Shown here piece after piece: positions 29,556-39,300 of a stretch of DNA of 44,664 nt. Both the position numbers and the translations under genes were made by a program. The notes beneath the pieces were generated by a model, which was not told the DNA's origin, ran no database searches, and saw only the letters and a list, made by a program, of their open reading frames with translations. This stretch comes from Oscillospiraceae bacterium (GTDB lineage: Bacteria > Bacillota > Clostridia > Oscillospirales > Acutalibacteraceae), in assembly GCA_015066575.1 (NCBI GenBank), contig SVOD01000003.1:1-44664 (forward strand), in the 5' to 3' direction. Numbering within the stretch: the first letter of the stretch is position 1; each line of letters opens with the position of its first letter.

Positions 29556-31027
29556 GGTTTTTGCCACTTTTTAATAATAGATGCCGCCTTGGTTTTTCGC
29601 GCTATCATTTGTTCAAAATCATCAATATATTCATAGGGATATTTATAATTAAATATGCGCTGAATATCACTTTGTTCATTGTTGACCAAGCGCGTAACGG
29701 CTCCGGCACCCGCGCCAAAGACGTGTTGCACCTCTTCCATCATAAATATATTGTATTCACAAGCTTTCCCCGGCAGCGCCCAACCGGTGTTTTCCAAATT
29801 GCCGACAGATTTGGACTGGCGATACATATAATACGGCACATAACCGTTTTGTTTCAAAAGAAAATTTGCCTTTTCAATCATGGAAGCCGTGACACTGATG
29901 ATTTTACCTTTCATAGCATCGCGCGTGATTAAAAATGAAGAACGCTTGAGCGCAAGGGTATGCACCGTGATATTTTCCGCTTTTAGCGCAATAGCGCTGC
30001 GCACCGAATGCAGAAAGCTTTCTTCACTCTCCCCTTCCAAACCCGCAATCAAATCGGTATTAATTGTATCAAAACCGTTTTTTCTGGCTCTGAGATAAGC
30101 ATCTTTGACATCTTGCGATGAATGATTTCTGCCTATCGCGCGCAACACATCATCATTAAATGATTGCGCATTAATAGCAATGCGCGTCACCGGCTGCGAT
30201 TTTAAAAAGGAAAGTTTTTGCGCACTGAGCGTGTCCGGGCGCCCGGCTTCGATTGTAAATTCAGTCAAGAAAGAAAAATCAAAATTTAATTGAATGGTGT
30301 CAAATATCTTTTCTAATTGCGCAATATCCAATACAGTCGGCGTGCCGCCACCGATATAAACCGTACGCAGCTGCAATCCGCATGATTTGGTGATTGCGGC
30401 AATGTGAACTAACTCTTCACAGAGTAAATCTACATAGCGAGGAATCAGTTTTTTTAAGGATTCATATGAATGAGATATAAAGGAGCAGTAGGAACAGCGA
30501 GACGGGCAAAACGGGACAGATACAAACAGCGAAAACTGTTCCGGCGTCGAAGAGTCCATAATCACTTTCTCATTCTCGCAAACTGATTTCATCAGTTCTA
30601 CTTTGGAAGGTGAAATATATAATTCGTCCTGTAAATATTTTACGGTTTGCTCCGGTGTGTTATTCCTTAATAATTTAAAATAGATTTTACTTGGTCTGAC
30701 GCCGGTTTGAATTCCCCAAGCAGGGGTATAATCACTATACTCAACCAGCATATGATAGAGCGCTTGACAGGAACGCAGCTCACCGGTTTTATATAAATCT
30801 TCTCCGGTGAAAGTGCCGGAGGATTCACGCTCAAAAGTGCCGAATCGTACGCGCACATCAATCGTTATATCGGCTTCTTTTTCTATACTTTGACATAATA
30901 CAAAATCACCGTCCCCCGCGGGTGGTGTGTTGTATTTCTTTTCAAGCTGAATATCAGGCATAAATACGCGCAGCAGCTGCTCGAAAGAGTAATGATAATT
31001 ATTGCCGTTAATAAATAATTGCATCAT
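29552..31027 (-). CDS. hemZ: HemZ-type radical SAM coproporphyrinogen dehydrogenase
   Basis: This 491-residue protein has a HemZ-specific N-terminal region (about 1-160) before the radical SAM core. The iron-sulfur Cys are C174, C178 and C181 (FCPSRCSYCSF), and GGGTPT follows about 50 residues later. HemN-like blocks INAQSFNDDVLRAIGRNHS and INTDLIAGLEGE support the oxygen-independent CPO family. The name is by homology; whether this organism makes haem is unknown. It overlaps the preceding MBL gene by 4 bases. Confidence 0.9.
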   Translation of the reverse strand: MMQLFINGNNYHYSFEQLLRVFMPDIQLEKKYNTPPAGDGDFVLCQSIEKEADITIDVRVRFGTFERESSGTFTGEDLYKTGELRSCQALYHMLVEYSDYTPAWGIQTGVRPSKIYFKLLRNNTPEQTVKYLQDELYISPSKVELMKSVCENEKVIMDSSTPEQFSLFVSVPFCPSRCSYCSFISHSYESLKKLIPRYVDLLCEELVHIAAITKSCGLQLRTVYIGGGTPTVLDIAQLEKIFDTIQLNFDFSFLTEFTIEAGRPDTLSAQKLSFLKSQPVTRIAINAQSFNDDVLRAIGRNHSSQDVKDAYLRARKNGFDTINTDLIAGLEGESEESFLHSVRSAIALKAENITVHTLALKRSSFLITRDAMKGKIISVTASMIEKANFLLKQNGYVPYYMYRQSKSVGNLENTGWALPGKACEYNIFMMEEVQHVFGAGAGAVTRLVNNEQSDIQRIFNYKYPYEYIDDFEQMIARKTKAASIIKKWQKP

Positions 31028-31632
31028 CTGAAATAAGGGTTAACCAATCTTTGCGTCGGAATGTCCGTGACTGTCATATGACCGGGATAAAGAGCATAAT
31101 CACCAAGTGTTGCAATCTTTGCAACACTCTTCATTATTTCAAAGAATGAACCTGTCGCCATATCGGTTCTGCCAATAGAACCGTCAAACACAGTATCGCC
31201 GCAAAAGAGAGCATCACCAAACAGGTAACATACACTGCCTGAAGTATGACCGGGCGTGGCAATGACTTGAATTATCGATTGCAAAAACGGTAAAGTGTCG
31301 GCATCATCGACAAGAATATCCGGCTCGGGAAAGGACTCTTTTTGACAAAAAACGTTCCTTCCCTGCTCAATATTGTTATAATCGGATTGGCTGATAACAA
31401 CCTTTACTTTTGGAAAATGGTGCAAAAAGGATTCGATATCCGCGGCATGGTCATAGTGACCGTGAGTAATTAAAAGATAGCATATTTGAAGATTCTTTTC
31501 TTCAATAAAAGAAATATATTTATCATTCATTTTGTCACTGCAGTCTACACAAAATGCCATTTTGCTATTTTCATCATAGACAATATAGCAGTTCGTACCG
31601 ATACTGCCCTGTTCAAACACTGCAATTTTCAT
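31024..31632 (-). CDS. MBL-fold hydrolase, glyoxalase II-like (YqgX family)
   Basis: This is a 202-residue metallo-beta-lactamase-fold protein with metal motif THGHYDHAAD (H57, H59, D61, H62). Later ligands are in ATPGHTSGSVCYL, FCGDTVFDGSIGRTD and YPGHM. The small single-domain form without the glyoxalase II C-terminal domain is typical of Firmicute YqgX-like thioesterases; the substrate is unknown. Four-base overlaps with both dtd and hemZ indicate one polycistronic message. Confidence 0.88.
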   Translation of the reverse strand: MKIAVFEQGSIGTNCYIVYDENSKMAFCVDCSDKMNDKYISFIEEKNLQICYLLITHGHYDHAADIESFLHHFPKVKVVISQSDYNNIEQGRNVFCQKESFPEPDILVDDADTLPFLQSIIQVIATPGHTSGSVCYLFGDALFCGDTVFDGSIGRTDMATGSFFEIMKSVAKIATLGDYALYPGHMTVTDIPTQRLVNPYFR

Positions 31633-32084
31633 TTTTTCAGTTCCTCGGAATCCAAAAGAATCGTAAACGGCCCGTTATTGACAAGCGAAACCTTCATATC
31701 CGCGCCGAAAACACCTTTTTGAACAGGCTTGGGATATAAGCTTTCAAGCACACTGTTAAAATATTCATACAGTTCATTCGCCATTTCTGGCGCACCGGCA
31801 TATATAAATGAAGGGCGCCTGCCATGGGAGCAATCGGCATATAGTGTAAACTGAGAAACACTCAGTATTTCCCCTTCAATATCCGACAAGGATAAGTTGG
31901 TTTTACCGCCGGAATCTTCAAATATGCGCAGCCCGACAAGCTTTTTCGCCAAGAGCTCGGCATCGGACTTTGTGTCATTTTGTCCCACTCCAACCAAAAC
32001 CAAAAACCCTTTTCCGATTTGACCGGTAATTTGTTTCTCTACTTCTACTTTTGCGTTGTCTACAACTTGAATTACAAGTTTCAT
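31629..32084 (-). CDS. dtd: D-aminoacyl-tRNA deacylase Dtd
   Basis: This 151-residue enzyme frees tRNA from D-amino acids. Both family motifs are present: SQFTLYAD in the middle and the Gly-cis-Pro motif, here as NGPFT where NGPVT is usual. The N-terminus (MKLVIQVVDNAKVEVE) is slightly unusual compared with the common AVVQRV form. It lies 12 bases after relA, a widespread pairing. Confidence 0.94.
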   Translation of the reverse strand: MKLVIQVVDNAKVEVEKQITGQIGKGFLVLVGVGQNDTKSDAELLAKKLVGLRIFEDSGGKTNLSLSDIEGEILSVSQFTLYADCSHGRRPSFIYAGAPEMANELYEYFNSVLESLYPKPVQKGVFGADMKVSLVNNGPFTILLDSEELKK

Positions 32085-32096
32085 AATGCCCCTTTT

Positions 32097-34304
32097 CTAA
32101 GAACCTGTCCTCTCGACACTAATCACATTTTCCACTTTCTTTAAATGTGCCAGAAAGTTGTTCAAGTGCTCGGTGTTATCGACAATAATTGCCAATGTAA
32201 TGATGGAATTACCGCTCTTGATTACCCTTGCTTCAATACTTGAAATTCTGATTTTAACCTCATAACACACTTTCATGACATCTGCAAGCAGGTTTTCTCT
32301 GTCAATACAAAAAATGCTCAATGTCGTGTGTAAATTGAATTTAACATCCCCATCCCAATACGCGTTGAGCCACCTGCCCGGTTCTGCACATTCGGCAATA
32401 TCTTCCGGAACATTGCTGCAGTCTCTCTTGTGAATGGAAACACCGTGTCCTCTGGTGATAAAGCCGATAATACGATCTCCCGGCAAAGGGTTACAACACT
32501 TGGATAGCTTGATTTGGCAATCATCGAAACCTTCTACAATGATACCGTCTTTATTCGATAGTGCGTGCGCGGACGGCTGCGGCATATAAGGTTTGGGCGG
32601 TAATGCATCGGAATCATCTAAGACAAATTGCTTATATAAATCCTTAATAGAAGGCATTATGCGAGAAACGGAAATTGCGCCGTATCCGATTTTGGCATAC
32701 AGTTCGTCAATGGAATTACATTTCTGGCGCACTACAAGTTTTTCGATAAATTCATCATATTTATCTTCACTCAAGCGAATATAATTGCGCTTGAACTCTT
32801 TTTCAAGCTCCGCCTTACCGGCCGCAATATTTTCTTCTCGCTTTTCTTTTTTAAACCAGCTGCGTATTTTATTGCGTGCTTCACTTGTACGCACAATATT
32901 GAGCCAATCACGGCTCGGACCCTTATCCTCCGATTTGGTAGTGATAATATCGCAAATCTCACCGGTCTGCAGCTTATAGTCAATCGGTACCATTCTGCCA
33001 TTGACCTTTGCGCCGGTCATTTTATGTCCGACTTGCGTATGAATGGCATAGGCAAAATCAATAACGGTTGAATTCTTCGGCAATGTTTTTACATCGCCCT
33101 GCGGGGTAAAGACAAATACTTCTTCAAATTCCAAGTCATTTTTGACCGTATAAAGAAATTCTTCGGGTGTTTCGCCTTCATTGGTTTCTTCGGTTTGTTT
33201 ATCGACCATTTGATGAATCCAAGCAATTTTTTCATCAAACTTATCATCTTTCCCCTTCACACCGGACTTATATTTCCAATGCGCTGCGATACCGTATTCA
33301 GCCGTTCTATGCATTTCCCAAGTACGGATTTGCACTTCAAAAGGAATACCTTCTTTTCCGATTACGGTGGAGTGAAGCGACTGATACATATTCGGCTTCG
33401 GCGTTGCAATATAATCCTTGAACCTGCCGGGAATGGGACGAAACATATCATGAATTACACCCAGACAGTTATAGCAGTCATTGACCGTATCCACAATAAT
33501 TCTGACCGCATAAATATCATAGATTTCATCAAAAGAGCGGTTTTGCATATACATTTTTCGATAAATGCCGGTGACGGATTTAATTCTGCCGTCAATATGC
33601 GGGTTCTCTACCGTCTCTTTAAGCCTTTCACTGATTTTATCTATAATGGATGGAATCAAATTCTTGCTGACAACGCTGTTTTGTGAGAGCCTGTCTTTTA
33701 TTTCCTGATAACCGACCGGGTCCAAATGGCGGATTGCCAAATCTTCCAGCTCTTCTTTGAGCGGTCGAATACCGAGACGGTGCGCAATCGGTGCATAGAT
33801 TTCCAAAGTTTCCAGCGCTTTTTCGCGCCGTTTGGCTTCATACATAAAATCAAGCGTGCGCATATTGTGCAGTCTGTCGGCAAGCTTAATAATGATAACT
33901 CTGACATCTTCTGCCATTGCCAAGAGCATTTTTCGGATATTCTCGGCTTGCTGCTCTACCTTACTTTTAATATCCACTTTACCGAGCTTGGTAACACCTT
34001 CTACAAGAAATGCAACATCTTTACCAAACTCTTTTTCCACATCCTCTTTGGTTTCCTCGGTGTCTTCTATGACATCATGCAGCAGAGCGGCAATAATACT
34101 TTGGGTGTCTAATCCGAGACTGACCAAAATTTTTGCCACTTCTATCGGGTGGATGATATAAGGCTCACCTGAAAATCTGGTTTGACCTGCGTGCAGTTGT
34201 GCCGCCTTATTGTAGGCCTTGATAATTAAATCTTTGTCATAGGACGGATTATTGACAATACTTTCGAGCAATTCATCAAATCCGTTGCCGTACTTATTCT
34301 TCAA
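32097..34304 (-). CDS. relA: bifunctional (p)ppGpp synthetase/hydrolase RelA/SpoT
   Basis: This is a 735-residue long RSH enzyme. The HD hydrolase domain (about 25-185) is intact, with H52, H76 and D77 in HDVIEDT, so it should both break and make (p)ppGpp. The synthetase domain (about 240-350) includes RFKDYIATPKPNMYQSLHS split across family blocks. TGS (about 395-455), zinc-finger-like/helical regions (CCNPLPGD near 620) and a C-terminal ACT domain (about 660-735) follow. The start is TTG 34304 behind GAGGTGAT. It lies between recJ and dtd. Confidence 0.97.
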   Translation of the reverse strand: MKNKYGNGFDELLESIVNNPSYDKDLIIKAYNKAAQLHAGQTRFSGEPYIIHPIEVAKILVSLGLDTQSIIAALLHDVIEDTEETKEDVEKEFGKDVAFLVEGVTKLGKVDIKSKVEQQAENIRKMLLAMAEDVRVIIIKLADRLHNMRTLDFMYEAKRREKALETLEIYAPIAHRLGIRPLKEELEDLAIRHLDPVGYQEIKDRLSQNSVVSKNLIPSIIDKISERLKETVENPHIDGRIKSVTGIYRKMYMQNRSFDEIYDIYAVRIIVDTVNDCYNCLGVIHDMFRPIPGRFKDYIATPKPNMYQSLHSTVIGKEGIPFEVQIRTWEMHRTAEYGIAAHWKYKSGVKGKDDKFDEKIAWIHQMVDKQTEETNEGETPEEFLYTVKNDLEFEEVFVFTPQGDVKTLPKNSTVIDFAYAIHTQVGHKMTGAKVNGRMVPIDYKLQTGEICDIITTKSEDKGPSRDWLNIVRTSEARNKIRSWFKKEKREENIAAGKAELEKEFKRNYIRLSEDKYDEFIEKLVVRQKCNSIDELYAKIGYGAISVSRIMPSIKDLYKQFVLDDSDALPPKPYMPQPSAHALSNKDGIIVEGFDDCQIKLSKCCNPLPGDRIIGFITRGHGVSIHKRDCSNVPEDIAECAEPGRWLNAYWDGDVKFNLHTTLSIFCIDRENLLADVMKVCYEVKIRISSIEARVIKSGNSIITLAIIVDNTEHLNNFLAHLKKVENVISVERTGS

Positions 34305-34313
34305 AATATCACC

Positions 34314-36371
34314 TCAAAGAGTTTGACTTAAATCCATCATTTTACGGTACAGGCGAGAATCCGAAATATTTACCTTTTCGGGTTCAATCGGTAAATCAAT
34401 TCTGCCTCTTTGCGCATCCGCTATCACAATTCCTAATTCAATCATAATTGCAAGAGATAAACGCATTTGGCTGTAATTCATCCTCACGGGTTTGATACAC
34501 ATATACAATTCTTCCGTAGAAAACTGCCACCCGTTGTTATCTCTTAAAAACCGATAAATCTGTGCAATGTTATCGCGCCCGGTCAGTAAAAATTCCATTT
34601 CATTTTTTGTCGTTTCACTGCGCATAAAGTTTTCAAAAATGCGCAAGCCGTTCAAAATGCTGCTGTCGGAAAAGCCGCTGTAGCGAATTGCTTTTAAAAA
34701 CAGCGATATAGTTGTTTTACCATAGTATTCATTCTTTTCTATATGCAGAGCCACATCGACCCTATCCCCTTTTCTAAACGGGATACTCTCGGTGGAATAA
34801 CCAAAGTAAATGGCGCTAAAGGTAGTGTTGTTCTTTGCCAAAGTAATTTTAATGTGCTTATTGCCGCTAATCGGCGTAATCATTAAAATTTTCGCGTTGA
34901 ACACACCAAACAAAGGTTTGGCATTTCCCATACCGAAAGGCTGAAAGCGATTGAGAGCGCGCAGAACATCCAAATTAATACTCGCCGGATTAATTTTAAA
35001 ATCAATGTTTAATTCCCCCGAAGGCATATAGCGGAACATTTTAGCAGCATAGTCATTTATAAGCGCTCTAAATTCCTCGACCCGCTCACGCTCCACAGAA
35101 AGTCCGGCTGCCAGTGTATGCCCGCCAAACTGTTTTAAACAATCACAGCAGGCACTGAGTGCTTCAAAAATATTAAAGCCTTTAAGGCTTCTGCAGGAGC
35201 CCTTGAGTACACTTTCGCCGCTATCGGTAATAATGATGGCAGGCTTGCCGTAGCGTTCGCAAATTTTCGATGCCACAATGCCTGCAATACCGCTGTTCCA
35301 CCCTTTTTTACAAAGCACCAATACCCTGTCATGAACAAAACTGTCATCCGCTAACATATTACAGGCGTCTTCGAGCATTTCGTTCTCAATTTGAATGCGT
35401 TTTGTGTTGCACTCCTGTATTTCCTCCGCTAAGCGAATCGCAGTCGGGGCATCATCCGTCACAAGCAATTCAACCGCTTTTTTAGCGGAACTGATTCTGC
35501 CGGCAGCATTGATGCGCGGAGAAATAACAAAGGCAATATCTCCTGCAGTCAACTGCTTTTGGCTGACTCCGGCTACGCCTTTGAGTGCGGCAATTCCAAG
35601 GCGCTTGGTATCATTAATCAGCTCTAATCCTTTTTTGATTAAAAAACGGTTTTCACCGAGAACCGGAACAATATCGGCAATCGTTCCGATACAAATCAAA
35701 TCTGCATATTCTTCAAGGATTTCTTCTTCTCCTCCTGCCAGTGCGCTGACAAGCTTGAAGGTAACACCGACACCTGCCCAATCTTCATATTCACACTCGC
35801 TGTCATTGCGGTGCGGGTTGACAACAGCCACCGCATCCGGCAAAAGACTGCCCTGCATATGGTGGTCGGTGACAACAACATCTATCCCGTTTTCATTAGC
35901 AAATGCGACCTCATTAAGCGCACTGATTCCGTTGTCAACCGTAATAATCAAACTGACATTTTGCGATTTAAATTGCTTAATTGCATCAATATTTAAACCG
36001 TAGCCTTCTGCATTACGGTCGGGAATATAATAAATAACATCGGCACCGCATGAGCGCAAATATAAATACAGCAAAGCAGTGGAAGTGACACCGTCACAAT
36101 CAAAATCGCCGAAAATGGCAATCTTTTCGCCACTATCAATCGCAGCACCGATGCGCTCTACCGCCAAATCCATATCCGGCAGCGTAAAGGGATCGATGTA
36201 TTCACAAGTATCACTAAAAAATGCACGAATCTGTTCAGGCTCTGTAATGCCTCTGGAGGTAAGTAATACGGCAGTGACAGCGTCAACATCACAAGTGTCC
36301 ATCAGTTCTTTCGCACGAACTTTATCATAATCTGATATTTTCCATTGTTTAAATGCCAAACGCCTCACCAC
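34314..36371 (-). CDS. recJ: single-strand DNA exonuclease RecJ
   Basis: This 685-residue 5'-3' ssDNA exonuclease has the DHH motifs FGDFDCDGVTSTALLY (88-94 core), ITVDNG (145-148) and VVTDHH (168-171). A DHHA1 region with GGHTLAAGLS and an OB-like part (about 440-560) follow. A further C-terminal domain (about 565-685) is the Firmicute extension. The start is uncertain. GTG 36371 opens the frame, but TTG 36359 has AAAGGTGG eight bases upstream and may be the real start. Confidence 0.93.
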   Translation of the reverse strand: MVRRLAFKQWKISDYDKVRAKELMDTCDVDAVTAVLLTSRGITEPEQIRAFFSDTCEYIDPFTLPDMDLAVERIGAAIDSGEKIAIFGDFDCDGVTSTALLYLYLRSCGADVIYYIPDRNAEGYGLNIDAIKQFKSQNVSLIITVDNGISALNEVAFANENGIDVVVTDHHMQGSLLPDAVAVVNPHRNDSECEYEDWAGVGVTFKLVSALAGGEEEILEEYADLICIGTIADIVPVLGENRFLIKKGLELINDTKRLGIAALKGVAGVSQKQLTAGDIAFVISPRINAAGRISSAKKAVELLVTDDAPTAIRLAEEIQECNTKRIQIENEMLEDACNMLADDSFVHDRVLVLCKKGWNSGIAGIVASKICERYGKPAIIITDSGESVLKGSCRSLKGFNIFEALSACCDCLKQFGGHTLAAGLSVERERVEEFRALINDYAAKMFRYMPSGELNIDFKINPASINLDVLRALNRFQPFGMGNAKPLFGVFNAKILMITPISGNKHIKITLAKNNTTFSAIYFGYSTESIPFRKGDRVDVALHIEKNEYYGKTTISLFLKAIRYSGFSDSSILNGLRIFENFMRSETTKNEMEFLLTGRDNIAQIYRFLRDNNGWQFSTEELYMCIKPVRMNYSQMRLSLAIMIELGIVIADAQRGRIDLPIEPEKVNISDSRLYRKMMDLSQTL

Positions 36372-36387
36372 CTTTCACTGTAAAAAA

Positions 36388-39300
36388 TTAAAAATCAAAG
36401 AAACTGACTTGATTGGAATCCGGTAAACCCTGAAGGGCATCAAACGCATCTAAAGCAGCAATAACCGCGGATGAAACACCGCTTTTTTCCGCAAAGTCCT
36501 CTTTGGAAATAAACGGTTCATCACCTTGTTCGCAAACCGCATCGTAAATAGCCTTTGCTGCATTTTCACCGACTCCGTCCAGCGCGGAGAACGGCAAGCG
36601 CAGTTGATTTCCTTCAATGCGATACACACGCCAATCCGACTTGTATAAATCGACCGGCAGGAAAGAAAATCCTCTTGCAAGCATTTCAACAACAATTTTA
36701 AGCGCTTCAATCTGTTTGTTCTCTTTATCGCTCGCCTCTTTGCCTTTTGCCATTAACTCACCCATTTTCGCATTGACCGCAGCCATACCTTTTGCTGCGG
36801 AAACTGCATCAATATCCTCTCCTCGCACGGTAAAATAAGCAGAATAAAAATGAATGGGATAATAAATCTTGTACCACGCAATACGCAGTGCTGCGATAAC
36901 ATATGCAGCAGCATGTGCCTTCGGGAACATGTATTTAATCTTGTAGCAAGAATCAATGTACCACTGCTCTACGCCGACAGTTTTCATTGCTTCTTCAAAA
37001 GGCGGAAGCATTTTCGGTGCCTTGCCTTTTCTTGTATATTCCATGATATTAAAGCAGTCTTTTTTGCTTAAAGGCGATTGACTGCCCGTACGCTGCTCAT
37101 AATTTTCTGCAACGTGAATTAAGTGCGTCATAATATCATCACGACAACCGATAACATCGGAAATTGTACAAATTCTGTTATTAATCAAATCCTGCGCATT
37201 TCCAAGCCATACATCCGTACCGTGAGACAAACCGGAAATCTGCAACAAATCGGCAAAGGTTTGCGGTTTTGCATCAATAAGCATATTGATAACAAAGGGC
37301 GTTCCCATCTCCGGGATACCTAATGTACCGGTCGGACAGTTTATATCATCGGGAGTCACACCGATTGGCTCGGTGGAAACTATTAGTTTATATAACTGCG
37401 GGTCCGATAAATCCACATCCATAACCGGAATACCGGTAGAATCTTCCAAAAACTTATATATGGTCGGATTATCATGACCGAGCTCATCTAACTTCAACAG
37501 CGTGTCATGCAATGAATTTTTAAAATCAAAATGCGTGGTGTAGGTGCCTTTTCTCTCGTCGTTCGACGGATATTGAATCGGCGTAAAATCTTCCACCGTA
37601 TATTCTTCCGGCACAACAACCATTCCGCCGGGGTGCTGACCGGTGGTTCGCTTAATTCCGGTGCATCCCTTAGTTAGGCGATTTATTTCTGCCTTGGGAG
37701 TCGAGTCGCCAACACCATGCTCGTCTAAATACTTTTTAACATAGCCGTAAGCGGTCTTGTCGGCAACCGTTGCCATGGTACCCGCTTTAAAGACATATTC
37801 TTTTCCGAAAAGTTCTTCCGTATAGCGGTGAATTTCACTCTGCACATCGCCGGAGAAATTCAAGTCAATATCCGGCTCTTTATCGCCATCAAACCCCAAG
37901 AAGGTTTCAAAGGGAATTTCGTGACCATCTCGCTTCATGGGTTCACCGCATTCCGGACAATCCTTTGGCGGCAAATCAAAACCGGAGCCGTATTCTCCAT
38001 GCAGGAAAAACTCGGAATGTTTACACTTTTTGCAGTAATAATGCGGCGGTAAGGGATTCACTTCGGAGATACTGCCGAAATGTGCTACCAAAGAAGAACC
38101 GACAGAACCCCTGGAGCCTACTAAATAGCCGCGGCGTTCACTTTCCGCCACCAATTTCTTGGCAATGACATATAACACGGCATAGCCATGGGAAATAATG
38201 GAATCCAACTCGCGCTCCAATCGGGAGGCAATATGATCAGGAACCGGATCACCATAGAGTTCTTTAGCGCGTTCCCAACAACTGTCTGTTAAGATTTTTT
38301 CCGCCCCGTCAATATGCGGCTGGAAGGTACCGGGCGGTATCGGCGGAATATTATCTTGAATCATATCGGCGATTTTGCATGGATTATCAATAACAAATTC
38401 TTTTGCTCTACTGCCTGCCCAAGCAAAATCATCCAACATTTCATCTGTTGTCTTAAAATACAACGGCGCTTGATTATCCGCATCCGTAAAGCCTTTTGAA
38501 TGCATTAAAATAGAGCGGTACTTCGCATCCTCCGGATTGAGAAAATGTACGTCTCCCGTCGCTACAACCGGTTTTCCCAACTTGTCGGCAACTGCGACAA
38601 GTTTTTCATTTAACTTAACCAAGTCCTCTTCGGAACGAATATTTTTATGAAGTTCCTTATCGGAACGAATCATAAATTCATTATTACCATTCGGCTGCAG
38701 TTCAATATAATCATAGAATTCTGCTAATTCTTCAATCGTCTCATCATTTTCGCCGCGCAAAACAGCCTGAATCAGTTCGCCCTGTTCGCATGCGGAACCG
38801 ATGAGCAATCCCGCTCTTTTTTGCGCCAACAAAGACTTAGGAATTAAAGGTCTGTATTTAAATGTTTTGACACTCGAATGCGAAACAAGTTCATATAAGT
38901 TTTTTCTGCCGTACTTACGTTCACTTTTGGGGATACTCTCATCCATGGAAGTATCTTCTTTGACCAGTAAAATGATATGATGGCGGCGAAATTCCTTTAA
39001 CTTCATGTGCATAAAGTCAGGATAGATGCTGTCATCTACCAAATAGCCCTCCATGCCGAGAATAAGTTTAATATCATTATTTTTGGCAGCAGCGTAGGCT
39101 TCGGGAAGCGCCTGCACAACACCATGGTCGGTAATGGCAATAGCCTTATGTCCCCACTTTATTGCATTTTCAACCAGCTTTTTCGGTGCGGTCATTCCAT
39201 CCATTTCGGACATGGATGTATGCAAATGCAGCTCCACGCGCTTTTCGGCGGAAGTATCTTGGCGCAATTCTTTTTTTACGGCACAGATACTGTACGGTTC

